DNA of 25,546 nt. Origin: Bacillota bacterium (GTDB lineage: Bacteria; Bacillota; Clostridia; Christensenellales; UMGS416). Of the stretch, positions 1 to 8,297 are shown in pieces; the first letter of the stretch is position 1; the number at the start of each line of letters is the position of its first letter. The notes below the pieces were generated by a model, which ran no database searches, was not told where the DNA came from, and worked only from the letters and a program-made list of their open reading frames with translations. The translations under genes and the position numbers were made by a program. Location: contig JAEZSE010000015.1 in the NCBI GenBank assembly GCA_023421955.1, forward strand, positions 1 through 25,546, given 5' to 3'.

Positions 1-457
1 CAGCAAACATGCCATAACCCAACTCGGAAACCCTGTTCGCCCTGCGCCGGTATTCTACAGCGAAATCGATGGGACGGTTGGTCCATTCAGGCAGATATAC
101 ATCGTTACCAATGGCTGCCAGCACATCACCAGCAGTCAGACTCGAAAGCTCCTGAAGCGTTTGAAGCTCCCGGTCAAGACATTTCTCCAGCTCCGGCTCC
201 GGCTGTTCACCGCGGGCAAGACGCAGCACATAGGCGTTGGGATCGGCAGCAGCCAACTCCCACAGGTAGTCGGAGAGGCAAACGCTTTTCTCAAAAAGCG
301 CGGCGGCAAATGCAGCGTAATTGGAAATCTTTCGCTCTATGCCCATCTCTCCGGAGGCCAACACAGCAGGCAAAAGCCGGAATGCGCCGTCATCCAGCAA
401 ACGGCGAAAAATCACCAATGCATTGAGCTTGAGGCTCAATTCCTCCAAATGGTTCAA
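1..457 (-). CDS. DUF815-family ATP-binding protein, N-terminal part
   Basis: An open frame of 152 codons runs off the left edge. It starts at TTG, 6 nt after AGGAAGG and 13 nt after the stop of the DMT exporter gene, so the two are probably co-transcribed. The visible product is helical and begins LNHLEELSLKLNALVIFRRL. It continues with a Leu-rich stretch, then SVCLSDYLWELAAADPNAYV, and ends near FAVEYRRRANRVSELGYGMF. From memory this layout (short helical N-terminus, then a 'YxPxW...PIDF...YR...GYGxF' region just before the AAA-like P-loop domain) matches clostridial DUF815 ATPases. The Walker motifs would lie outside the window, so ATP binding is inferred from family resemblance only. The physiological role of the family is poorly known. 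The frame is missed if only ATG starts are used. Confidence 0.7.
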   Translation of the reverse strand, partial: MNHLEELSLKLNALVIFRRLLDDGAFRLLPAVLASGEMGIERKISNYAAFAAALFEKSVCLSDYLWELAAADPNAYVLRLARGEQPEPELEKCLDRELQTLQELSSLTAGDVLAAIGNDVYLPEWTNRPIDFAVEYRRRANRVSELGYGMFA

Positions 458-470
458 TAGGGGCCTTCCT

Positions 471-1436
471 TCATTCCAGAGTCGCGGATCGGCTTACCAT
501 TGGCTCCGCATCTCCAGCTTTCCGGTTTACAGCGGCATCTGCTGCCTGCCTCCGGGCCACCCACCAGATGCCGGCAAGCACCAGCGCGGTGCCGGCAATT
601 TGTAGTGGCAGCAGCGTCTCTTTGCCGATCAGCACCCCGGCGAACACGGTGATGATCGGCGTGAGGTTGATGAACGTGCCCACAGTGCTGGAAGGCAGCT
701 GCGACAGCGCATAATTCAGGCAGAAGAACGCCACCACAGATGACAACACGCCCAGATAACCCACATCCAGCAATACGGTGGGGGTTGTGAAGGCATATAA
801 GTAGCTGCCCAGACCGCCTTGATGCATGACAACACCGGTGATATTAAACACGATGGCGCCCACCCACATCATCACAAAGGTGGTCTCAATGGGCGAACAC
901 TGCAGTGATACCTTGCGGGACAGCGGGTTGTATATACCGGCAGCCACCACTGCACCCAGCAGCGCCAATGTGCCCGTGAGCTGGCCACTGCCTGCGTCCA
1001 GCCCCTTGGAAAGCACAATAAGAACTACCCCTGCCACGCTGATGGCGATGGCAACCCAGCTGAGTGCTGACAGACGCTCCTTGAGAATGACCAAAGAGCA
1101 CATCGTAATTGCAAGGGGAACCAATGCAATCAGGATGCCGGACTCAGTGGTGGTGGTGAGCTTCACCCCGATCGTCTCACCCACGAAATAGAGTACCGGC
1201 TGTAGCAAAGCAACCAGGAGCAGGCCCTTCATCTTTTGCCTGGTCAGCTTGATCTTCACCAGGCCCACAGCCACCAACGCCGTGAGGAAACCGGCGGCTA
1301 CCAGAAACCGGTAGCCCAGCAGCTGGAAAGTTTCCAGGTGACCCAAGGCATTTTTTGTAAACAGGAAGGAGAACCCCCATGTGATGGCGGCTACCACCGC
1401 CGCCAGGATGGGCAGGGTTTTCTTTTGTGTGGACAT
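471..1436 (-). CDS. EamA/DMT-family transporter
   Basis: A 321-aa integral membrane protein with about ten hydrophobic segments arranged as two EamA repeats, the standard layout of drug/metabolite exporters (usual length near 300 aa). The first repeat starts LPILAAVVAAITWGFSFLFTKNALG and the second covers roughly residues 160-300. Both contain the typical 'Gly-Ala-rich helix, then KE(R/T)L' ends (ILKERLSAL, LIGKETLLPL). The ATG follows GAAAGG by 7 nt. The C-terminal 30 residues are hydrophilic. Members export small metabolites such as amino acids or purines, and the substrate cannot be read from sequence. The next gene downstream is the DUF815 ATPase. A second, unrelated-looking DMT gene and a half-size one occur near 18.4-20.9 kb. 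Confidence 0.9.
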   Translation of the reverse strand: MSTQKKTLPILAAVVAAITWGFSFLFTKNALGHLETFQLLGYRFLVAAGFLTALVAVGLVKIKLTRQKMKGLLLVALLQPVLYFVGETIGVKLTTTTESGILIALVPLAITMCSLVILKERLSALSWVAIAISVAGVVLIVLSKGLDAGSGQLTGTLALLGAVVAAGIYNPLSRKVSLQCSPIETTFVMMWVGAIVFNITGVVMHQGGLGSYLYAFTTPTVLLDVGYLGVLSSVVAFFCLNYALSQLPSSTVGTFINLTPIITVFAGVLIGKETLLPLQIAGTALVLAGIWWVARRQAADAAVNRKAGDAEPMVSRSATLE

Positions 1437-1467
1437 AGCTTGCCTTTCAAAACTTAAATCGAATAGA

Positions 1468-1476
1468 AGTATATCA
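1468..1476 (-). promoter_or_regulatory. Candidate extended -10 promoter for the DMT gene
   Basis: On the minus strand the sequence reads TGaTATACT, an extended -10 element about 30 nt upstream of the ATG at 1436. A TTGTAA element upstream (1489-1494) is only 15 bp away, shorter than the ideal 17, so the extended -10 would be the main determinant. Confidence 0.45.
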
Positions 1477-1507
1477 GATTTTAGCGCGTTACAACAGCAT
1501 CAGAACA

Positions 1508-3178
1508 TCACTGCGGCTTGTACCACTGATTGATCCGGGCATAAGCGTCGTCCTCTCTGGCCCCCGCCACGCTGCCAGTAGTACTCTTGAGCTCCTTGGA
1601 GGTAAGCAGCGAATGGTTTCGGAAATACAGGCACAGGATCGGCAAATCCTCGATGATCTTATTCTGAAGCACGCCAATTTTCACTTTCAGCGAGTCACTG
1701 CCTGGCGCATTCAGCACATCAGCAAGCAGAGTGTCCATTTCCTCTGTGGCGCTGCCGCCCACATCCAGCTTTCCGTCTGTGCCAAGCAGAGCCCGGTAAT
1801 CGGGCACCGGCGACAGATAGCTGCCGCATAGCGCCAGGTCAAACCGCATTTCCTTGAGCATCTTGTCGTAATCTTCCCACGAGGCGGACTTTACCTCCAC
1901 GCGGATGCCGGCCTTGTCCAGCTGGCTGGCAAGCAGCACAGCGGCATCGTTGCGGATCGTGTTGTTCTCAGAACGGTTTGCCAGCAGTGTGAAGGTCAGA
2001 TCGCGCTGCACGCCGTCGGGGCTGGTGTCCCAATAACCATCTTTCCCGGGGTTGCCTTTGGCGTCCAGATTGTCCTGCCAGCCGGCCAGCATGATGAGCC
2101 GCCGGGCTTCCTCCGTATTACAGGTATACTTGAGCACCTTACCGTCATAAAGCCAGCTGTCCGGCGGCACGGGCGTGTCGGTGACGATGGCGTGGTTAAC
2201 GTAGGTGTAGGACACAATCTCCAACCGGTCAATGGCATAGGCAATGGCCTGGCGGATCAGCTTCTCCTGTAAGTCGGAGGAATTGAAGTTGAATGCCATA
2301 TACTCAAAATAACGGGTCGGGTACTCATAAACATTGGCATCACCGCTGTCGCGGTGCTGCGACACTGTGAGGTCGTCAGTCTGCACAGCGTCCAATTGGC
2401 TGCCGAGCACCAGCGTGGAAACGGCGGTGGCGTTGTCCGGATAGACAACAGCCTTCACCGTGGTGATATACGGCGTTTTTTTCCACCAATCTGTGCTGGC
2501 TTGCAGCGTGATTTCCGCTTCTGTCTGGGAAGTGAGGTGATAGGGCCCCGTGCCAATGGGTGAATCGGGGGCGCTGCCGCTCTCATATCCTACTTCAGCC
2601 GGAAGAATCGGGAAAGTGAGCGCCTGCAACGCTCCGTAGAATGGCTTTTTCAGCTCCACGACAACAGTGCCGTTTTCACCGGCCTTGCAGGATTTCACAT
2701 AGTCGGCTACATAGCTCCAGTATTTGTCGCTTTGCAATTCCTTGATTTCATTGAACGTAAACTCCACATCGGTGGCGGTCAGCTCCCGGTCAAGGCCGTG
2801 CCACTTTACGCCGGCGCGCAGCGTGAATGTCCAGGTCAGGCCATCTTCACTGGGCTCCCAGGTTTCCGCCAGGCATGGGGCCGGTGCGCCGGAGTCGTCC
2901 ACATCGAGAAGGCTTTCGAACACAAGGTGGTACACGCTGCTCATTTCCCTGGTGGTCACCAGCAGCGGGTTGCCAAATACCGAACCCTTGGGCACGGCAA
3001 TTGTCATCGTGCCTCCCGATTGCGGTGCTTCCTCTGTGGCCGCCACAGTGGCGGTGGGCACCGGTGTGGCGGTGGGGTCCAATCCCCCACGCGCGCAACC
3101 GGCCAGCAGCCCCGCCAGCAGCAACACCGCCAGCATAGAAAATCTATGGGTTGTGATATAGTTTTTGATACATCTCAT
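1508..3178 (-). CDS. ABC transporter substrate-binding lipoprotein, family 5 (peptide/nickel type)
   Basis: A 556-aa extracytoplasmic solute-binding protein. The chosen ATG gives a classic lipoprotein signal: Arg/Lys/His-rich start, hydrophobic core SMLAVLLLAGLLAG, and Cys in LAGC. A Thr/Pro/Ala linker follows (TATPVPTATVAATEEAPQSG), then the SBP_bac_5 fold: GGTMTIAVPKG, LAETWEPSEDGLTWTFTLR, GVKWHG.....TATDVEFTF and IGTGPYHL are family hallmarks. A further upstream ATG (3220) would add 14 polar residues and lengthen the overlap with the preceding gene to 77 nt, so 3178 is preferred; its GGGAAGG is 12 nt away, a little long. The gene overlaps the transglycosylase by 35 nt. No permease or ATPase gene is adjacent, so it is either an orphan binding protein or serves a transporter elsewhere. 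The ligand is unknown. Confidence 0.9.
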   Translation of the reverse strand: MRCIKNYITTHRFSMLAVLLLAGLLAGCARGGLDPTATPVPTATVAATEEAPQSGGTMTIAVPKGSVFGNPLLVTTREMSSVYHLVFESLLDVDDSGAPAPCLAETWEPSEDGLTWTFTLRAGVKWHGLDRELTATDVEFTFNEIKELQSDKYWSYVADYVKSCKAGENGTVVVELKKPFYGALQALTFPILPAEVGYESGSAPDSPIGTGPYHLTSQTEAEITLQASTDWWKKTPYITTVKAVVYPDNATAVSTLVLGSQLDAVQTDDLTVSQHRDSGDANVYEYPTRYFEYMAFNFNSSDLQEKLIRQAIAYAIDRLEIVSYTYVNHAIVTDTPVPPDSWLYDGKVLKYTCNTEEARRLIMLAGWQDNLDAKGNPGKDGYWDTSPDGVQRDLTFTLLANRSENNTIRNDAAVLLASQLDKAGIRVEVKSASWEDYDKMLKEMRFDLALCGSYLSPVPDYRALLGTDGKLDVGGSATEEMDTLLADVLNAPGSDSLKVKIGVLQNKIIEDLPILCLYFRNHSLLTSKELKSTTGSVAGAREDDAYARINQWYKPQ

Positions 3179-3725
3179 ATGCGTCCATGACCTTCCCGAC
3201 AAACTTACGTGTCTCGCCATAGGGGATGCCGTCGACTCCCTGGGCCATCAGGCCCTCATCCACCCATTGCTTGACCTTGTTGTCTCCAGCATTGTAGGCA
3301 GCCAACATCAAGGTCTTGTCGCCGCCAAACATATTTAAGAGATAGTCCACATACCAACAGCCAAGCCGGATGTTGGCGGGGCCGTCTTTGAGATCGCTAT
3401 CTTTGAACTCCCAGTCGTTTTTGCCGGCTATCCACGCGCCTGTCTCGGGCATAATCTGCATAAGGCCGGATGCTCCCACACTGGATTCCACCTCAGGCCG
3501 CCAGTTGCTTTCCGTGCGGATGATCGCCGCAATAAACAAAGGGTCCTGGCCATAGAGCGCAGCGTTGTTGCGGATGGCATCCTGATATTTGTAGGGATAA
3601 GCACGATACAGCGACCAAAGCGAACCCAGCGCCACCGCCAGGCCCACCAGCACCACGCAGACGATGATCGCCACAACGGCGCGCTTTTTTGATCCCTTCC
3701 GTTTTGCCATTGGCTGCTTACTCAA
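3144..3725 (-). CDS. Membrane-anchored lytic murein transglycosylase (SLT domain)
   Basis: A 193-aa protein with a Lys/Arg-rich N-terminus, one membrane segment (VVAIIVCVVLVGLAVALGSLW, about residues 16-37) and an SLT/goose-lysozyme-like domain. The catalytic Glu is in IIRTESNW, followed by the family motif GASGLMQIMPET and by AAYNAGDNKV. It should cleave the MurNAc-GlcNAc bond of peptidoglycan on the outer face of the membrane. The start drawn here is a TTG that overlaps the coaE stop as TTGA, with AGGAAGG only 3 nt upstream. An ATG five codons later (3710) is a reasonable alternative. The polA-coaE-transglycosylase order is seen in other Clostridia. Confidence 0.93.
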   Translation of the reverse strand: MSKQPMAKRKGSKKRAVVAIIVCVVLVGLAVALGSLWSLYRAYPYKYQDAIRNNAALYGQDPLFIAAIIRTESNWRPEVESSVGASGLMQIMPETGAWIAGKNDWEFKDSDLKDGPANIRLGCWYVDYLLNMFGGDKTLMLAAYNAGDNKVKQWVDEGLMAQGVDGIPYGETRKFVGKVMDAYEMYQKLYHNP

Positions 3726-4318
3726 TCCCCTTCCTGTAGCTCTTCATACAGCGCCTTCAGATAACGGCGGGTGTCATCCACTGACCCAGAGGTGTCGATC
3801 ACCCGACGAGCCCTGGCCCTGCGCTCGCGGTCGGGCATCTGGGCCTCCACCATCCGCTCGGCTTCCTCCCGGCTGACTCCGCGCTCCATTACCCGGTGCA
3901 CCTGCTCGTCCACACCGCAGGAGGTCACCCAGACCTCGTCGGCAGCGCGGTCAGCGCCGCTCTCAAACAGCAGTGGAGCATCCAGAACAACAATTGATGC
4001 GCCATCCCGCTGGCTGCGGTCCAGAAACCGCGCCATATCATCCAGGATCACCGGATGCAGCAGCGCATTCAGCTTGTCTCTGGCAGCCTCATCGCTGAAG
4101 ATTTTATCCGCCAGCTTTTTGCGCAGCAGGTTGCCGGTGCTGTCAAAATACTCCGCGCCGAACTCACGGCGGATGGCCTTCCAACCCTCCTGGCCCTGCT
4201 GCACCACGGTGCGGGCCGCCTGGTCGGCATCCCACACGGATGCGCCCAGTTCTTTCAGATACGACGATGCCGCCGATTTTCCGGTTCCAATGCCGCCGGT
4301 CAGGCCGATGATGTGCAA
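3722..4318 (-). CDS. coaE: Dephospho-CoA kinase
   Basis: A 198-aa protein of normal CoaE length that phosphorylates the 3'-hydroxyl of dephospho-CoA ribose with ATP, the last step of coenzyme A synthesis in the cytoplasm. The P-loop GLTGGIGTGKS is at residues 5-15. The family motifs WDAD (residues 29-32), HPVILDDM and DAPLLFESGAD follow, then VWVTSCGVDEQVHRVMER in the lid region. The start codon is TTG, preceded by GAGGG at about 7 nt; an ATG just upstream is out of frame. The gene overlaps the transglycosylase by 4 nt and lies 222 bp downstream of polA across a hairpin-rich spacer. Confidence 0.97.
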   Translation of the reverse strand: MHIIGLTGGIGTGKSAASSYLKELGASVWDADQAARTVVQQGQEGWKAIRREFGAEYFDSTGNLLRKKLADKIFSDEAARDKLNALLHPVILDDMARFLDRSQRDGASIVVLDAPLLFESGADRAADEVWVTSCGVDEQVHRVMERGVSREEAERMVEAQMPDRERRARARRVIDTSGSVDDTRRYLKALYEELQEGD

Positions 4319-4344
4319 TGGTATCCCTCTTTCATTTTTATCAA

Positions 4345-4530
4345 GCGGGCGGTTCGTGAACCGCCCCTACAGTCTCCCCACCTCCATCATAGAGGGGAGA
4401 TGCAGCAGGGGGGAGTTCATGGGCGTAGGGCGAAGCACTGCATCTTTTTGCCCCCTCCCCACAAAGAGCCTGACAAAGCATTTACTCTGCCGGGGAGTGG
4501 GTTCGGGCCGGTACGGAGCCCGGCCCCTAC
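4345..4530. repeat. Hairpin-rich intergenic element, REP/MITE-like
   Basis: The 222-bp gap between polA and coaE carries no gene but several inverted repeats. One has a 9-bp stem GGGCGGTTC / GAACCGCCC at 4347-4366. A 7-bp stem TCTCCCC / GGGGAGA lies around 4373-4400. A long-range CCCCTCCCC / GGGGAGtGGG pair spans about 4450-4500. The last is GGGCCGG / CCGGCCC at 4505-4526. The first and last hairpins both end in CCCCTAC, which suggests a two-ended repeat unit. The base composition (G and C runs) differs from the coding DNA around it. No T-tract follows any stem on the minus strand, so it does not look like a simple terminator. Confidence 0.5.
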
Positions 4531-4540
4531 TGACTACTCG

Positions 4541-7108
4541 TTACTTCGCATCATACCAGCTATACCCTGTGGACACATCGGCCTTCAGCGGCACGCAGAG
4601 CTGAGCCACGCTTTCCATGCACTCAATCAGCAGCGCTTTCACAGCCTCGGCCTCATCCTTCGGGCAGTCCACAATCAATTCGTCGTGCACCTGCAGGATG
4701 AGCCTTGCCCGGAAGCTGCGCTTTTCCAGCTCATCATGGGTCTTGATCATCGCCAGCTTGATGATGTCGGCAGCGGTGCCCTGGATAGGGGCGTTCATCG
4801 CGACACGCTCACCGAAGGAGCGCATCGTATAGTTGGGGCTTCTCAGCTCCGGCATGGGGCGACGGCGGCCAAAGAGCGTGGCCACATAGCCAGCCTCTTT
4901 ACCATTCTTCACCGATTCCTCCATATAGGCCTTCACACCGGCATACGTGGATAGGTAGCGCTCGATGTATTCCTTGGCCTGATAGCGGGATATCCCCAGC
5001 TGCCGGCCCAGCCCAAAGTCACTGATACCATAGACAATGCCGAAATTAACGGCCTTGGCAGCACTGCGCATCTGTCCGGTCACTTCAGAAGGAGCCACAC
5101 CGAACACCTGCGATGCAGTCTGACGGTGGAAGTCAGCACCGGAATGGAATGCAGCCTGCATCCTTTGGTCACCGGCGATGTGGGCCAGCACACGCAGCTC
5201 GATCTGTGAATAGTCGCCATCCACCAGCACCCGGTCGGGGCCTCCGGCCACGAACGCCTTGCGTATGGGCCGGCCCAAGTCCATACGCACGGGGATATTC
5301 TGAAGATTAGGGTCCGAACTGCTGATGCGGCCGGTGCTGGTGACCGTCTGGTGAAGCGTAGTGTGCACCCGGCCCGAGCCCCGCACCAGCGGGATCAACG
5401 CGTCCACATAGGTGCTCTTGAGCTTGCTGATCTGCCGGTATTCCATAATGGCAGGCACAATCTCATGCTGGTCTTCCAGCTGCTCCAGCACCTCAGCGTC
5501 GGTAGAATAACCGGTTTTGGTTTTACGTGCAGAAGGCAGCCCCAGCCGTTCGAAGAGAATTTCGCCCAACTGGCGCGTGGAGTTGATGTTGAAGGCGCCG
5601 CCGGCCAGCTCATGAATCCGGGCGGTGAGCTCATTGAGCTTGGCCTCAAACTCAGCGCCAAGCTGCTTTAGCACGGCGCTGTCCAGATGAAAGCCCTCTG
5701 CCTCCATATCGGCAAGCACCCGGACCAAAGGAAGCTCGATTTCATCGTAAAGCTTTTCCATCTCCTGCTGGCGGAGCATCTCCCGCTGCTTGTCCGCAAG
5801 GTTCAGCAGCGCAGAGGCCGGGGCGGCGGCTGGCGACGCGCCCAGCGTCTTCTCGCAAAGGCCTGCAAACTCATATTTACCGGCCAGGGGGTTCAGCAGG
5901 TATCCCGCAATCATCGTGTCAAAAGCCATACTCTTGATCTCGGTGTTGTAGCCGCGCATCTGCCTGATCCAGCTCTTGCCGTCGTGCAGCGCGACATTGC
6001 CGCCCTCCAAAAGGGGCCGCAACGCCTTGAAGGCATCGTCGGGCTGCAAGCCGGGGCCGGCCAAATCGCGCATCAGCGGCACAGCGTATTCTGTTTTACC
6101 ATCGGAGAGGTGCAGGCCCTCGGCCAGCCATAACGCAGCGCGAGTCGCACCGGCCAGCCTCTTGGCCAGGGCGATGAGCACTTCCACCGATTCCACCGGC
6201 TCCACCGGCACTTCTGCAAGCATGGCCTTCTGCTCGGCGGCGCCGCTGGCAGCCTTGAGGCGGCCCAGGATCTGTCGCATCTGCAGCTCTTCCAGCGCCT
6301 CGAATGCGCCGGTCTCCGGCCAGGGCTTCAATGTCATCGTGTGGAAGTCACGGTCCAGCGGGGCATCGCGGCGGATCGTGGCCAGCTCCTTGGAGAAGCG
6401 GGCCAAGCCGGCGTGCTCGCGCACCTTTTCGCCGAGCTTGCCCTTGATTTCATCGCCGTGGGCGATCACTTCCTCCACGCTGCCATATTGGTGCATCAGA
6501 GTCAGCGCCGTCTTTTCGCCCACGCCGGGGATGCCGGGGATGTTGTCAGACGAGTCACCCATAAGCCCCTTCAGATCAGGGATCTGGTCAGGCCGCAGGC
6601 CATACACTTCATTCAAGTGCTCCGGAGTAAACTCTTCAATTTCGGAAACGCCTTTCTTGGTGAGCACCACAAGCGTTTGGGGATCGACCAGCTGCAGTGA
6701 GTCGCGGTCGCCGGTGATCAGCACTGCCTGCACACCGGCCTCCTGAGCCTTGCAGGCAAGAGTGCCCAGAAAGTCATCGGCCTCAAAGCCGTCGGCATCC
6801 ACACGGGCGATGCCCATGCAATCGAGCAACTCCCGGAGCATCGGCAGCTGGGGCCGCAGATCTTCCGGCATGGGTTTCCTGCCAGCTTTATATTCGGTAT
6901 ATTGCTCATGGCGGAAGGTGGGGCCTTTTTTGTCAAACGCAACGCAAAGGTACTGGGGCTTATAATCGTCCAGCGTCTTTAAGAGCATATTCACAAAGCC
7001 GAACACGGCATTGGTGGGTCGGCCATCCTTGGCAGTCATCGGGGGCATTGCGTAAAACGCCCTGTGGATCAGGCTGTTGCCGTCAATCACGACCAGACGT
7101 TCCTGCAT
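4541..7108 (-). CDS. polA: DNA polymerase I
   Basis: An 855-aa family A DNA polymerase for lagging-strand gap filling and repair. The ATG at 7108 has GGAGGG six nt upstream; 13 more codons are open upstream but lack a site. Residues 1 to about 290 are the 5'-nuclease domain (VVIDGNSLIHRAFYAM, DGFEADDFLGTLA, ITGDRDSLQLVD, GIPGVGEKTA). The polymerase domain has motif A DYSQIELRVLAH at 632, motif B RSAAKAVNFGIVYG near 681, and motif C QVHDE at 806. The middle region aligns with the 3'-5' exonuclease domain, but the Asp-x-Glu of Exo I is not visible (the strand reads AALWLAEG), so proofreading is probably lost, as in many Gram-positive Pol I enzymes. It heads the polA-coaE-transglycosylase run. 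Confidence 0.97.
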   Translation of the reverse strand: MQERLVVIDGNSLIHRAFYAMPPMTAKDGRPTNAVFGFVNMLLKTLDDYKPQYLCVAFDKKGPTFRHEQYTEYKAGRKPMPEDLRPQLPMLRELLDCMGIARVDADGFEADDFLGTLACKAQEAGVQAVLITGDRDSLQLVDPQTLVVLTKKGVSEIEEFTPEHLNEVYGLRPDQIPDLKGLMGDSSDNIPGIPGVGEKTALTLMHQYGSVEEVIAHGDEIKGKLGEKVREHAGLARFSKELATIRRDAPLDRDFHTMTLKPWPETGAFEALEELQMRQILGRLKAASGAAEQKAMLAEVPVEPVESVEVLIALAKRLAGATRAALWLAEGLHLSDGKTEYAVPLMRDLAGPGLQPDDAFKALRPLLEGGNVALHDGKSWIRQMRGYNTEIKSMAFDTMIAGYLLNPLAGKYEFAGLCEKTLGASPAAAPASALLNLADKQREMLRQQEMEKLYDEIELPLVRVLADMEAEGFHLDSAVLKQLGAEFEAKLNELTARIHELAGGAFNINSTRQLGEILFERLGLPSARKTKTGYSTDAEVLEQLEDQHEIVPAIMEYRQISKLKSTYVDALIPLVRGSGRVHTTLHQTVTSTGRISSSDPNLQNIPVRMDLGRPIRKAFVAGGPDRVLVDGDYSQIELRVLAHIAGDQRMQAAFHSGADFHRQTASQVFGVAPSEVTGQMRSAAKAVNFGIVYGISDFGLGRQLGISRYQAKEYIERYLSTYAGVKAYMEESVKNGKEAGYVATLFGRRRPMPELRSPNYTMRSFGERVAMNAPIQGTAADIIKLAMIKTHDELEKRSFRARLILQVHDELIVDCPKDEAEAVKALLIECMESVAQLCVPLKADVSTGYSWYDAK

Positions 7109-7165
7109 AAATTCCCTCCGAAATGGCTGTCTGAAATGGGCAGACAAAGCCAGTATTACCGGATA

Positions 7166-7194
7166 ACTGTATCATAACCAGGGGTAAAAGGCAA
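7166..7194 (-). promoter_or_regulatory. Candidate sigma-A promoter for polA
   Basis: On the minus strand TTGCCT, 17 bp, then TACAGT preceded by TGa. The transcript would carry a leader of about 55 nt that includes a small hairpin (TGTCTG / CAGACA with 7-nt loop, around 7125-7146). Confidence 0.5.
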
Positions 7195-7332
7195 ACCGAC
7201 TGGGCTTGGAAAGGATGACAATACTGTAAACAAATCATGCCAAATATGTGAATGTTAAGAGGAGTTTCAAGCGCAGACACACCTCTACGGCCATCTCATG
7301 ATATACTCAAAAAAACCAATCTGGAGAGTTGC

Positions 7333-7719
7333 ATGGAAACCTCAATCGGCTGCTCTGTTATCATCCACAAAGAAGGAAAAGTGCTGATCTGCCAGCGAAG
7401 CGCGATGAAGCAGTGTTTCCCCATGATGTGGGAGCTGGTGGGCGGCGGCCTGGAGATGGGTGAAACACCGGAGCAATGCATCCGTCGGGAAGCGATGGAA
7501 GAGATTGGCTGCATGCTCAATGATCTGATTCTATTTGATGTTACCCTAGCCTACTCAGACAAAAGGTATGTGGGAATCGTTTTTACAGCAACCATCGATG
7601 ATGAAATCAAACACAACGAAGAAATCCACCAGATAAGGTGGGTCTCGCAAGACGAATACAGCCAATACCATTACATGCCGGATGGCGGCAACAGGAGGCT
7701 GGAAAAGTTCTTTGGCTGA
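7333..7719 (+). CDS. Nudix hydrolase
   Basis: A 128-aa single-domain Nudix protein. The full Nudix box is present at about residues 37-59: G, five residues, E, seven residues, then REAMEEIGC, which binds the divalent metal and hydrolyses a nucleoside diphosphate linked to another group. The preceding strand 'VLICQRSAMKQCFPMMWELVGGGLEMGE' is typical of MutT/NTP-pyrophosphatase-like members. The substrate is not predictable. GGAGAG lies 4 nt before the chosen ATG; an upstream in-frame ATG at 7252 would add 27 poorly coding residues. The gene stands alone, divergent from polA and convergent with the GNAT gene, and is somewhat AT-richer than its neighbours. Confidence 0.92.
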   Translation: METSIGCSVIIHKEGKVLICQRSAMKQCFPMMWELVGGGLEMGETPEQCIRREAMEEIGCMLNDLILFDVTLAYSDKRYVGIVFTATIDDEIKHNEEIHQIRWVSQDEYSQYHYMPDGGNRRLEKFFG

Positions 7720-7743
7720 GGAGGCGTAACCCGGCACTCTCTT

Positions 7744-8199
7744 TTACTGCCCTTGGCAGCAGGAACACCCATCTGAAAGAGCTGCCACCATCGGCACATG
7801 GGGCACACCCTCATCGTCATACAACGGGCCGCAAGGGGTGAAGCCCAGGCTGCGGTAAAACCCCTCAGCCTGCACCTGCGCGCCCACATGCACCTCAGGA
7901 GCGCCTAACACGTGGGCCTTCTGCATCAATAGGCGCATCGCCACTGCGCCGATGCCCTTGCCGCGAAACGCTTTGCGCACAGCCACTCGGCCGATGTGCC
8001 ATTGGCCATCCTGCTGGTAAAGCCGGGCCGTAGCGGCAGGCTGGCTGCCGTCTGTCACCAGCAAATGCAGCGCTGACTTGTCTATCTCATCATACTCAGT
8101 TTCTTCTGCAAAGCCCTGCTCGGCCACAAAGACCTCATGGCGGATGGCAAACGCCTCCGCTATATCCCCGATGCCGGGGATGAACTTACCCTGAATCAT
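7744..8199 (-). CDS. GNAT-family N-acetyltransferase
   Basis: A 151-aa acetyltransferase of the ElaA/YjcF-like GNAT type. The N-terminus has AFAIRHEVFVAEQGFAEETEYDEID, typical of that branch. The acetyl-CoA pyrophosphate-binding motif is RVAVRKAFRGKGIGAVAMRLL, followed by VGAQVQAEGFYRSLGF. GGAGG lies 7 nt before this ATG; an ATG two codons upstream (8205) is too close to the site. The protein ends in an unusual Cys-containing tail, DGCSCCQGQ. The acceptor substrate is unknown. It converges on the Nudix gene with 24 bp between the stops. Confidence 0.9.
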   Translation of the reverse strand: MIQGKFIPGIGDIAEAFAIRHEVFVAEQGFAEETEYDEIDKSALHLLVTDGSQPAATARLYQQDGQWHIGRVAVRKAFRGKGIGAVAMRLLMQKAHVLGAPEVHVGAQVQAEGFYRSLGFTPCGPLYDDEGVPHVPMVAALSDGCSCCQGQ

Positions 8200-8263
8200 G
8201 ATCATTCCTCCAAGGATATAGTTTACTAAATATTCCGGTAGAAGGAAACAAGGTAATCCATCC

Positions 8264-8297
8264 ATTGTCAATTGTACATTGTCAATTGTCAATTGTG
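8264..8297. repeat. Short direct repeats of the ATTGTCA / CAATTG type
   Basis: ATTGTCAATTGT is followed by ACATTGTCA and two more ATTGTCA/ATTGTGA units with period 7, containing overlapping CAATTG palindromes. They sit just upstream of the DUF896 promoter's -10 element, in the divergent spacer between GNAT and DUF896. A single related AATTGTCAAC occurs near 17830. Confidence 0.6.

Noticed and set aside
161..605. Two plus-strand frames at the left edge (161-460 and 321-605)
   Set aside because: They lie antisense to the DUF815 frame and the end of the DMT gene and lack start signals.
3771..4604. A 277-codon plus-strand frame over coaE and the hairpin spacer
   Set aside because: Antisense to coaE, Ser/Arg-rich, and crosses a repeat region; no ribosome binding site.
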